From a virus, in IMG/VR virus record IMGVR_UViG_3300033144_001811, positions 1-30,278 of that record: a DNA stretch of 30,278 nt; one strand, given 5' to 3'. The position numbers and the translations under genes were made by a program. Below the pieces are notes generated by a model. The model saw only the letters and a program-made list of their open reading frames with translations, made no database searches and was not told the DNA's origin. How positions within the stretch are numbered: position 1 is the stretch's first letter; every line of letters begins with the position of its first letter. Positions 21,703-29,281 of this stretch are shown piece by piece.

Positions 21703-22151
21703 TGGCACAAGGCGACCTGACGCTGTTCAACGAGTTTCGTACACAGGTACTCGAAGGCGAACACGACCTCAACGCAACAGACACGATTAAAGTTGCGCTG
21801 ATTACTAATGCCACGGTTCCAACGGCATCCACCACAACCCCGGTTCTTGCCGACTTCACTGAGGTAACGGGCACGAACTATACGGCTGGCGGCGCGACAG
21901 TCACGACTCCAGTTGTGACAAACGTATCGGGGCCAACGTACAAGTTTGATGGTGACAACATTTCTTGGACCCAGAACGGGGCTGGTCCAACGGATATTTA
22001 CTACGCCATTTTGTACAACGACACCCAGGCCGCTGACATGGCAATAGCGTTCATCGACATGACTGTTGATTCGGGCACGACGCCAATTTCTCTTGCAGCC
22101 GGAAATGTGGCCATCAACTGGAATGCCTCTGGAATATTTTTGCAGGCTTAG
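21702..22151 (+). CDS. Phage tail-region beta-sandwich protein
   Basis: Protein of 149 residues of a family widespread in tail modules. It has an N-terminal helix (FNEFRTQVLEGEHDLNA), then DTIKVALITNATVP, TNYTAGGATVTTPVV, a Trp strand (DNISWTQNG) and a final AGNVAINWNASGI. The layout D-x-x-K-V-A-L, Y-x-x-GG, W-x, A-x-x-Y-N-D is shared with many phage structural proteins near fibre genes. It is likely a virion component at or near the tail base, function otherwise unknown. It resembles, in size and general plan, the next gene product, and the two may be distant relatives. Confidence 0.72.
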   Translation: MAQGDLTLFNEFRTQVLEGEHDLNATDTIKVALITNATVPTASTTTPVLADFTEVTGTNYTAGGATVTTPVVTNVSGPTYKFDGDNISWTQNGAGPTDIYYAILYNDTQAADMAIAFIDMTVDSGTTPISLAAGNVAINWNASGIFLQA

Positions 22152-22154
22152 GCT

Positions 22155-22562
22155 ATGGCAGGAATTACCCCACTTGAAGGGCAGGATTACATAGCCGAAG
22201 TTTTGTATTCGCAGGCGCTGGTTGCGCAGACGCTTATCATGGGCCTGTTTGTGGATGTCGCGGGCGTTTTGGTTGAGGCGTCGGTATGGGCCTCCATCAA
22301 CGAAGCGTCCGGTGGCGCCTATGCAGAAAACACACTGACAGCAGGTAGCTGGACTGTTTCATCCGGTGGCGTTGCTACTTTTCCGTCAGTCTCATGGGTT
22401 GCCACAGACTCATGGTTGCTGCCGGTATATGGATATTACGTTCGCACTGGTGAAGGTACGCCGCGACTTTTGCACTTTGAGTATTCGCCGAATGGCTCAA
22501 AGACAATGACCGAGAACGATATTTACACGGTAGACCCAAGCTCGAACACGGAATCAACGTGA
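22155..22562 (+). CDS. Phage tail-region beta protein
   Basis: Protein of 135 residues. Recognisable family marks are GLFVDVAGV near the start, NEASGGAYAENTLTAGSWTV in the middle and a VYGYYVRTGEGTPRLLHFEY segment. Similar proteins (EA-x-G-Y-A, L-x-x-x-x-W-T, GY-Y-V) accompany fibre genes in many phages. The ATG lies four bases after the previous stop, and its own stop overlaps the GTG of the large fibre gene (GTGA), so the product is probably made in proportion to the fibre. It could be an adaptor or small capping protein; that is inference. Confidence 0.68.
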   Translation: MAGITPLEGQDYIAEVLYSQALVAQTLIMGLFVDVAGVLVEASVWASINEASGGAYAENTLTAGSWTVSSGGVATFPSVSWVATDSWLLPVYGYYVRTGEGTPRLLHFEYSPNGSKTMTENDIYTVDPSSNTEST

Positions 22563-25500
22563 GTGTTCATTACGGCGAAACGGTATCCAACCCAGTAACC
22601 GTTACCCCGTCACCGCCGACGATGACGATGACGGCCATACCGCAGGACGTTACCGGGCTCACGAACAACCAAACGGACATTAGTGCCGGTCTGGACTCCA
22701 TGAGCATGTCGCCGCTTTCCACGCAGGTTGGCGCCAATGTCATTATCCGTCCCAATTCCCCGACGATGACAATGAGTGGGGAAACACCCTCCATTGTGTT
22801 CACCCCGGTACAGGGAAATATTGACGTTGATGCGAGTACCGGGCTGATGACGATGACGCCGATCAATGCCAATGTGGTCGCGCCGATTGCGGCCATTCTT
22901 GATTTGATGTCACTTGGCGGGGTGTCCAGTTTACCGAGTGCGCCGGGTAATACTTCCGACATTTTGTACAACCCGAACAACGATCTGTATTACACGGTCA
23001 TCAATGGAACGAACGGCAATCAGGATGTCTATTCAGTGTCGGGTGAGACATGGACGCATGAGGCAGATGTCTCGCGGAATCTTTCGCATTCTGATACAGA
23101 GGGGGTTTGCTGGTTACAACAGGGTGGCAATCGTTTTATGATGTGCGAGGAGAGCAGTGACAGCACTGTTTATGTTTTGGATTACACGGGTGGTGGCGCA
23201 CAGCAAGAGCATCACTTACCGGCTCGCGGGGTGTCCAACAAGGGTCTGGAAGGGGTCAGTTGGGCATCAGAGGCGCAACTTGCACAGGGCGCCCAACCTG
23301 CCGGCGCACACGGTAATGGTGCGTTTTATGTCGTACAGGAAGATCAACCACAGCGGGCCTATCGTTGCGAAATGCCGCCATACGATGGTCTGGATTATTC
23401 TTGGGACTATCCAGCCGATGACGGTCAGGCTTTGTTACAAATCACCGAGTTTACTGCCCCAGATGGCAGCAATTTAGAGGATTACCTTGAAAGCGTTGGT
23501 TGTAGCGATATGGCAGCAGTACTCTATGATCCACGAAATGGTGATGGCAGGTTGATCGTGGTTGCAGAACAGGCCAGACAGCTTTTTGAGTTCCAGATCA
23601 ATGCAGACAAATTAACCTATGTAGCCGATATTGCAATTGATTCTGAATTTCAATGGGAAGGTATTTGCCAGAACCCGGACGGTGATTACGTCATTGTCTC
23701 TGAGGGTAATTCCGGGGCGCCACGGATTCAAATTTTGACTTACACAGGAGATGTCATTGAATCCGCACCGTCTATAGCCGTTATGCAACACGTTACGATG
23801 GACAGCACTGATACGCTATCGGTAACAGCGATTCTCGACAGTGGTGGTGCGGCATCCTGGTATCTGAAAAAAGCACCCCCATCGGCCACCATAAACGTGT
23901 CCACTGGTGATATATCCTGGAACCCTGATGATGATCTTCCACGGGGTCAGGCTGTTTCATTCAGGATTGGTTGCTGCAACTCGTTCGGTCACGCAACACC
24001 AGTGAGCTTGATTGTTCATGTGAATTTTCCCGGACAAACCGGGCAGATTCATGTCACGGGTGAGGGTGTCATCAATATAAATATTGGACCTGCTGCAGAA
24101 CAGATTTTAGGTAATGATACGTTGATCGTAACCGGCACCAACCGCAACATTGCCTCCACGAATGACGGTGCAGCAGATGATCCCGATTACATCAACACCT
24201 TCGTTCGGGCCAATACAGGTGGTGGACAGTTCATAGCGCCGGGAGGAACGAACGCCCAATTAACGACAATCTGTGCCCAAGACCCGTTCCTGGTTGTCTC
24301 GGGTGCGCCGCATGCCGGGTTTCCTCACTGGACTAATTTCGGCCTGGACATGAGTGGTGGACAAAATGGATACGTCAAATTCATGGATTACACGATCCGA
24401 GAGGTAGGGCGCAAGGTGGCAGATATTGCTACTGACAACACCTTCTTTGATGGCATGGGATTCTACGATGCCGCGAACGAGTTTGAGGAAATTAACGGTC
24501 GCAAGCCAGCAACCAATTTAGATGCCGATGCCGGGCTAACCTCAAGGGCCGTTGTAGCCTTTTCAGGTGCCAGTGAATGCCTTACCGAGCTTTGTCATGT
24601 TGGCGGTAACGGTCGCTATATGTTCCAGGATGGATCAGGTGCTGGCGACAATAATATACGTCGATGGTGTGTAGCTCGTCCCGACGAGCATCATGGAGAT
24701 CAGCCCCGTGGTGGCTTCCTCATGTACTCCGTAAAGGGCGGCAGAGACTACAACAACACCTTGATAGACGGGGATCAGGAGGATTTTACTCCATTTTTTA
24801 AGTCGGTTGCCGGGGCTTATGCGCTTCCCGCAACTGGCAATGAATCTCGTCCAGAAGATCAGGAGCGACATCGTTGTGGAACTCTGAATACGCATATGTG
24901 TGTATTCGGATTGCTGGACGGTAGTGGCGGCGAGTTGCAGAGAGCGAGCTGGGATGACCATTGGGCATTTGATGTTGAAAGTCAAAGCGCACCGCAGTCG
25001 GGTAATAATTGCGATGCAATCGTCCAGTCGTCCAGTCAGTACTGCAATATCAATCGAGCCAGTATAGGCCGCGTCTGGAATCACAATCTTGCTACTCGGG
25101 TTTTTATGCGCGGTAGTAACAACAACATGACCAACTCCATTCTGTCGGAGATTGGCTGGAACGGTTCTGTCACTGTAAATATGGGCAATATGTTCAGTTC
25201 GATCAACTCCTTCACTGGCACGATTTACGCCTTCGCTGGCACGATTGGTGCTGGCGTTACACCTACCCGCACAACCAATCCACACGATAATGGTTGGGAA
25301 TATTTGCCGCGTATTGAGGCCGGCAGCACACTTGATGTGGCAGGCGAGGGCGCCCAGGCAGCATTCCTGAAAGGTAAACCATTCCATCGCAAGGGCGACC
25401 CTGATGAGGCTATGAACACCAATATCCCGGCTTGGCCTCACCCTATGGAAGATGTGTTCAGGCAGCACAATCGTAATTATTTCAAGACTGGGCTGGTTAA

Positions 25501-25897
25501 GAGGTTAGATGAGTTCAACGAGACTGGAACGCTGGACGGAAAGCGTGGCTTCTGTGTTGATAATGAGACATATTCGGAATATATTTGGGGTTACTTGGGA
25601 TTCATGTTGCCGCCAATGCGAATCGCCTATGCTGAATCGGGCGGTGTGGTGACGTTCGTCAATTTTCCACTGGAGTCCTTCCGCGAGGCCAACCGCACCG
25701 GCTGGCGCATCTACAAATCAACCGACTTGGAAAACCCGGTGGCAAGCGTTGCCTCTCGAACACGCTCGGTGGACGTTTCCGGATTGACCTCCGGTTCCTA
25801 TATCATCACAAATACATTCAACGCCTACTTGCCATCCAACTGGATGAACGGTGACGAGTCTGGTCCTTCAATTCAAACATTATCGGTGACAATCTAA
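22559..25897 (+). CDS. Large tail fibre/spike with TMTM repeats, SdiA-regulated-type propeller and beta-helix
   Basis: Protein of 1112 residues with a GTG start (GTGA overlap). Residues 19-110 hold four repeats centred on TMTM, SMSM, TMTM and LMTM (21, 47, 69, 97). Residues about 126-396 look like the SdiA-regulated (YjiK-type) beta-propeller: HSDTEGVCW, SNKGLEGVSW, DMAAVLYDP, VVAEQARQLFEF, QWEGICQNPDG and IVSEGNSG occur in family order. Residues about 408-490 resemble an Ig-like domain. Residues about 500-1030 look like a beta-helix or pectate-lyase-like body rich in N, G and aromatics. The C-terminus (about 1040-1112) resembles a fibronectin type III-like end. The protein likely binds or degrades a host surface polymer. 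The propeller call is the most specific. Confidence 0.78.
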   Translation: MSVHYGETVSNPVTVTPSPPTMTMTAIPQDVTGLTNNQTDISAGLDSMSMSPLSTQVGANVIIRPNSPTMTMSGETPSIVFTPVQGNIDVDASTGLMTMTPINANVVAPIAAILDLMSLGGVSSLPSAPGNTSDILYNPNNDLYYTVINGTNGNQDVYSVSGETWTHEADVSRNLSHSDTEGVCWLQQGGNRFMMCEESSDSTVYVLDYTGGGAQQEHHLPARGVSNKGLEGVSWASEAQLAQGAQPAGAHGNGAFYVVQEDQPQRAYRCEMPPYDGLDYSWDYPADDGQALLQITEFTAPDGSNLEDYLESVGCSDMAAVLYDPRNGDGRLIVVAEQARQLFEFQINADKLTYVADIAIDSEFQWEGICQNPDGDYVIVSEGNSGAPRIQILTYTGDVIESAPSIAVMQHVTMDSTDTLSVTAILDSGGAASWYLKKAPPSATINVSTGDISWNPDDDLPRGQAVSFRIGCCNSFGHATPVSLIVHVNFPGQTGQIHVTGEGVININIGPAAEQILGNDTLIVTGTNRNIASTNDGAADDPDYINTFVRANTGGGQFIAPGGTNAQLTTICAQDPFLVVSGAPHAGFPHWTNFGLDMSGGQNGYVKFMDYTIREVGRKVADIATDNTFFDGMGFYDAANEFEEINGRKPATNLDADAGLTSRAVVAFSGASECLTELCHVGGNGRYMFQDGSGAGDNNIRRWCVARPDEHHGDQPRGGFLMYSVKGGRDYNNTLIDGDQEDFTPFFKSVAGAYALPATGNESRPEDQERHRCGTLNTHMCVFGLLDGSGGELQRASWDDHWAFDVESQSAPQSGNNCDAIVQSSSQYCNINRASIGRVWNHNLATRVFMRGSNNNMTNSILSEIGWNGSVTVNMGNMFSSINSFTGTIYAFAGTIGAGVTPTRTTNPHDNGWEYLPRIEAGSTLDVAGEGAQAAFLKGKPFHRKGDPDEAMNTNIPAWPHPMEDVFRQHNRNYFKTGLVKRLDEFNETGTLDGKRGFCVDNETYSEYIWGYLGFMLPPMRIAYAESGGVVTFVNFPLESFREANRTGWRIYKSTDLENPVASVASRTRSVDVSGLTSGSYIITNTFNAYLPSNWMNGDESGPSIQTLSVTI

Positions 25898-26628
25898 TGG
25901 CAATCCCAGTAGTAGAAGGATTCGCAGTATCTTCCGATGCTAGTAGTGTCTCCAGTCTTGTTGTAGCGAAGGCGACAGGTGTAGTGGCTGGCGAAATTCT
26001 ATTGATGCTCGTCATCAACGAACGGGCCGATGTAACTACAGATACCTATAACGTTCCGACTGGATGGACCAAACTTGTTGCTCTGGTTTCGACCAGTAGT
26101 TCTCTAGATTGTTCGGGTATGTGGTACTGGCGAGAAGCTAGTGGAGATACTGGTGATGATGCGCCAACAGTTACTTGGACGGGTGGCGCACGATGTATTG
26201 GTTGGTATATCCGGGTGTCGGGTGCTGATGTTACGACCCCCATCAACATCGCTGGCGTTTTTGCGGCAGATATTGGAACCGAGATAATAGTACCGTCAAT
26301 TACTACTGATGCCGCTAATTGTTTGGCCTTTTACGGCGTTACATTTGATGGTGGTGATGGGGCACCATTCAGTGTAGCGGGTACGGGTTGGACGGAATCT
26401 GCCGAAGCTACGACTGGTGGTAGGTCATCCGGTTGCTGGGGTACAAAGGAGCAAGCCGCAGCAGCAGCCACGGGCACGGCAACCGTCACTATCGGAGGCG
26501 TTTCTGATGGCCTAATAGGAGTTCAGTTTGCTATTAACGAAGCTGCAGGGGCTGGCGGTGGACCAACGCTATTACAAACACAAAATTATCAAGGCATGAA
26601 CCGAATGTCTGGAGGGTTTAGAAAATGA
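25897..26628 (+). CDS. Tail fibre-associated beta-sandwich protein
   Basis: Protein of 243 residues, MAIPVVEGFAVSSDASS at the start. The sequence LVVAKATGVVAGEILLMLVI, PTGWTKLVALVSTSSSL, WYWREASGDTGDDAPTV and a late TATVTIGGVSDGLIGVQFAI follows a beta-sandwich family seen in fibre regions of many phages (P-x-GW-T, G-D-x-L-L). A Gly-rich spacer ends in a short basic tail. It is coupled by TAATG to the large fibre and by ATGA to the next. It probably forms a trimeric fibre component or receptor-facing tip. No catalytic residues are evident. Confidence 0.72.
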   Translation: MAIPVVEGFAVSSDASSVSSLVVAKATGVVAGEILLMLVINERADVTTDTYNVPTGWTKLVALVSTSSSLDCSGMWYWREASGDTGDDAPTVTWTGGARCIGWYIRVSGADVTTPINIAGVFAADIGTEIIVPSITTDAANCLAFYGVTFDGGDGAPFSVAGTGWTESAEATTGGRSSGCWGTKEQAAAAATGTATVTIGGVSDGLIGVQFAINEAAGAGGGPTLLQTQNYQGMNRMSGGFRK

Positions 26629-27851
26629 TTATTACGGCAGGCGCAACCGACAAGTCGGTGTACTTTTACATTACTGGCAATGCAGCACACGCAAGCCCTG
26701 GTGATCCTATAACTGGACTTTTGTTCTCTGACATAGAGACAGGCGGCTCAGCGTCCTATGCGCGACAAGGGGCGGTCAGAACAGACTTCGCTTTGATTAC
26801 CCTGGCATCTGCATCTGCCGCACATGCAGACGGTGGATTCATTCTTGTCGATGACACGAACATGCCCGGGGTTTATCGGTGTGATGTGCCTGATGCTGCA
26901 TTTGCAACGGGGGTCGATCAGGTGATTGTTGATTTGTTGGTGGCCTCGGCAAATAACGCCAACGTCGCGCCGCTGTTGATTGACATTACAGACGTTGACC
27001 TTCGTGATGCGGTCAGGGGCGGCATGACAGCACTACCGAACGCAGCAGCAGATGCAGCGGGTGGTCTACCAATATCCGATGCCGGTGGACTGGCGCTTGA
27101 TACACAGTTAGCGGCTACCAATGAGATCACTGCGGCACGTATGGGCGCCCTTACCGATTTGATTGACGGTGGCAGACTGGACCTGATTATCGACATCATC
27201 GCGGCAGATACGACAACGGACATCCCGGCACTGTTGTCGACAATCACTGGCTATCTCGACACTGAGATCGCCGCGATACTAACCGACACTGGTGAGCTGC
27301 AAACGGACTGGGCTGATGGCGGCCGACTTGATTTAATACTGGATGCTGCCAGTGCTCCAACAGCAGCAGCAGTTGCTGATGCAGTGTTGGATGAGGCGTT
27401 GAGTGGGCATGTTGCTGCCGGGTCGCTGGGTAAGGCTTTGGCCGATGTTGAAACCGATGCTACGGCCATTCTCGCTGATACTAACGAGTTACAGGGCGAC
27501 GACGTTCCTACCCTTATCGCAACGGCGCAAGCCGACTTGGACATCATTACCGGGGGCGCAGGTGTTGTTCTGGATACTGATGCAATCACGGCCGCAAAGA
27601 TGGCCGACAACTGCATTACCTCTGACCAGTGGGCAACCAGTGCAACCACGGCTATATGGGCGCAGATCATTGAAACGGTTGGCTCGAGAACCGCGCAACA
27701 AGCACTGTCCATTATCCTGGCAGCAGTAGCGGGTGTAACGGCAGACTCTGGCGCCACCATTAAGGATGCTGCTGGCACCAACACCCGGATCGCAGCAACG
27801 ATAAACGGTTCAAATGAGCGAACCGCTATGACGCTAACGCCATCGTCGTAG
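26625..27851 (+). CDS. Tail fibre protein with N-terminal BppU-like and repeated GGRLDLIL segments
   Basis: Protein of 408 residues. Residues 1-120 form the common fibre N-terminal domain (ITAGATDKSVYFYITGN, SYARQGAVRTDFALITLAS, GFILVDDTNMPGVYRCD and VDQVIVDLL). Residues about 130-340 have GMTALPNAAADAAGGLP followed by heptad-like repeats DLIDGGRLDLIIDII, DTGELQTDWADGGRLDLIL and DTNELQ, a rod typical of phage fibres. The C-terminus (QQALSIILAAVAGVTADSG and NGSNERTAM) is the trimer-forming end domain that also ends the next protein in a related form. It is the likely shaft of a receptor-binding fibre. Confidence 0.8.
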   Translation: MIITAGATDKSVYFYITGNAAHASPGDPITGLLFSDIETGGSASYARQGAVRTDFALITLASASAAHADGGFILVDDTNMPGVYRCDVPDAAFATGVDQVIVDLLVASANNANVAPLLIDITDVDLRDAVRGGMTALPNAAADAAGGLPISDAGGLALDTQLAATNEITAARMGALTDLIDGGRLDLIIDIIAADTTTDIPALLSTITGYLDTEIAAILTDTGELQTDWADGGRLDLILDAASAPTAAAVADAVLDEALSGHVAAGSLGKALADVETDATAILADTNELQGDDVPTLIATAQADLDIITGGAGVVLDTDAITAAKMADNCITSDQWATSATTAIWAQIIETVGSRTAQQALSIILAAVAGVTADSGATIKDAAGTNTRIAATINGSNERTAMTLTPSS

Positions 27852-27854
27852 GCC

Positions 27855-29105
27855 ATGAATTACTGGCACTCTGGTTATTGGCAAGCCAATTACTGGCACT
27901 CAGACTATTGGGGTGAGTTTGCAGCGCCGTCAAATGTTGGTGACTATTGGGGTGCCAATTACTGGCATACAAACTACTGGGCATCAGGGTACTGGGCGTT
28001 CGTTGAGGGCTTCACCACCACCATAAGCCAGACCAGTTCCCCGGTAATGACGATGATCGGGCAGCCGGTCACGATCGACATATCCCTGTTCGTTGCAACC
28101 ACCACGCCGACCATGACAATGACGGGTCAGGCGGTCGATGCGTCCAATGATGTAACGGTAGAGCAGGTTAGTACTCCGACGATGACTATGACCGGCGTTG
28201 GCATATCCGCTGATGCTGGCGAGTATTACGTTGCAGACATAGGCATTACGGTGTTCATGGCGAGTAACTTTGACTTTACCGACACCATAAACGCCAGCAG
28301 TCCGTCGACCATGACCATGAGCGGCAACATGGCGAACATCGAGGAAGGTGGTGCCCTGGTCGTCGGCGTGACCTCAACGCCCGGAATGACGATGAGCGCA
28401 TTGCCGACCGCTGTCAGCAACCCTGTTGTCATTATGCCGCTAACTCCAACCATGGCGATGACCGGCTTCGATGTGGCCACGGGATTTGGCACGTTAATCA
28501 CAGCAACATCTGAATCAATGGCGATGAGTACGCTACAAACAAACGTGTCTGGCGAGAGCGATGTCAATGAGCTTGATGTCACGTTCGATACCATGATTAT
28601 GTCCGAACTCAATGCGAGCGTCTTGGGTACAAATGTATCCACAGGTGCTGGCGATATTTACAATGCTGCTGCAGCGTTCCCGACTGGATCAACGGTTACT
28701 ATTGTTTTGTATGACCCCATTTTATTGACCGCCATACCGGTTGATAACGATTCATGCCTGGAGGTGGAGAGCACTGGGACGTATGTGTGGAACTCCAGCA
28801 AGCTGACTGTTGAGCCGACCGATTATCAGGAATACATTTGGAGTATGACTGACGGGATAACCTTTGAGGACGGAGTAATCCGTGTAAATGCTATGGGCGT
28901 AAATGACTTGATGACGTATGTCATGGAGAACGGCGAAACCTATGCTGAGCAAATTCGGCTAATTCGGGCCGATGCGGCTGGTACTGTAGTGCAGAATGCA
29001 AGTGGAGCCTACGGCGTTCGTGATGCTGCTGACAGCAAGGACAGGATCACCAGCGGCCCCGGTGCAAACAACGGCAGAACTGTCACGGCTACTGATGGCG
29101 CATGA
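27855..29105 (+). CDS. Fibre protein with YW pentad repeats and TMTM repeats
   Basis: Protein of 416 residues in three parts. Residues 1-47 have Tyr-Trp pairs at exact steps of five (3, 8, 13, 18 and again 31, 36, 41, 46), separated by a short linker. Residues about 60-262 carry eight TMTM-type cores (64, 86, 109, 152, 177, 199, 221, 246) at 22-25-residue steps, with one weak copy near 133. Residues about 275-416 form the fibre end domain (GETYAEQIRLIRADAAGTV, then VRDAADSKDRIT and NNGRTVTATDG). The start lies three bases after the previous stop with a weak ribosome-binding site. It is likely a second fibre or a connector to the shaft. Confidence 0.72.
   Translation: MNYWHSGYWQANYWHSDYWGEFAAPSNVGDYWGANYWHTNYWASGYWAFVEGFTTTISQTSSPVMTMIGQPVTIDISLFVATTTPTMTMTGQAVDASNDVTVEQVSTPTMTMTGVGISADAGEYYVADIGITVFMASNFDFTDTINASSPSTMTMSGNMANIEEGGALVVGVTSTPGMTMSALPTAVSNPVVIMPLTPTMAMTGFDVATGFGTLITATSESMAMSTLQTNVSGESDVNELDVTFDTMIMSELNASVLGTNVSTGAGDIYNAAAAFPTGSTVTIVLYDPILLTAIPVDNDSCLEVESTGTYVWNSSKLTVEPTDYQEYIWSMTDGITFEDGVIRVNAMGVNDLMTYVMENGETYAEQIRLIRADAAGTVVQNASGAYGVRDAADSKDRITSGPGANNGRTVTATDGA
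27858..27995 (+). repeat. DNA repeats encoding YW pentads
   Basis: AATTACTGGCACTC occurs at 27858-27871 and 27888-27901, with a third partial copy AATTACTGGCAT at 27957-27968. GACTATTGGGGTG occurs at 27903-27915 and 27942-27954. These underlie the two blocks of four Tyr-Trp pentads. The near-identical DNA suggests recent duplication and offers a route for copy-number change. Confidence 0.8.
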
Positions 29106-29281
29106 GCACTCACTATGAATCGTCACATTATGGAGGCACTCACTTTCTGTCGACGCATTACGGAAGGATTACGGACGATCACGTTCATCCCCCAGGCACA
29201 AGGCGTCGCCGGCAGATTCTGGAAGACGATGAGGTTATCATGGCCATCATCGTTGCCTTTCTACAGATGAAGGATCAGTAA
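29102..29281 (+). CDS. 59-residue protein with HY pentad repeats
   Basis: Starts in an ATGA overlap with the fibre gene and ends in TAATG with the next, so both ends are well placed. The N-terminal 20 residues, MSTHYESSHYGGTHFLSTHY, hold His-Tyr or His-Phe pairs at residues 4, 9, 14 and 19, the same step of five as the Tyr-Trp pairs in the preceding protein. A short turn (about 30-38, PPGTRRRR) leads to an acidic and then hydrophobic helix (IMAIIVAFLQMKDQ), perhaps a membrane or packing helix. No family function is known to me. The shared period suggests it pairs or co-assembles with the YW protein. Confidence 0.62.
   Translation: MSTHYESSHYGGTHFLSTHYGRITDDHVHPPGTRRRRQILEDDEVIMAIIVAFLQMKDQ

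Noticed and set aside
24635-25468. Leftward open frame of 277 codons opposite the large fibre
   Set aside because: Contains a local repeat that is merely the complement of the fibre coding sequence; nothing suggests expression.
22559-29105. Diversity-generating retroelement, expected in a BPP-1-like fibre region
   Set aside because: No reverse transcriptase, no template repeat and no long A-variable repeat pair was seen; the retroelement, if any, is outside the window.
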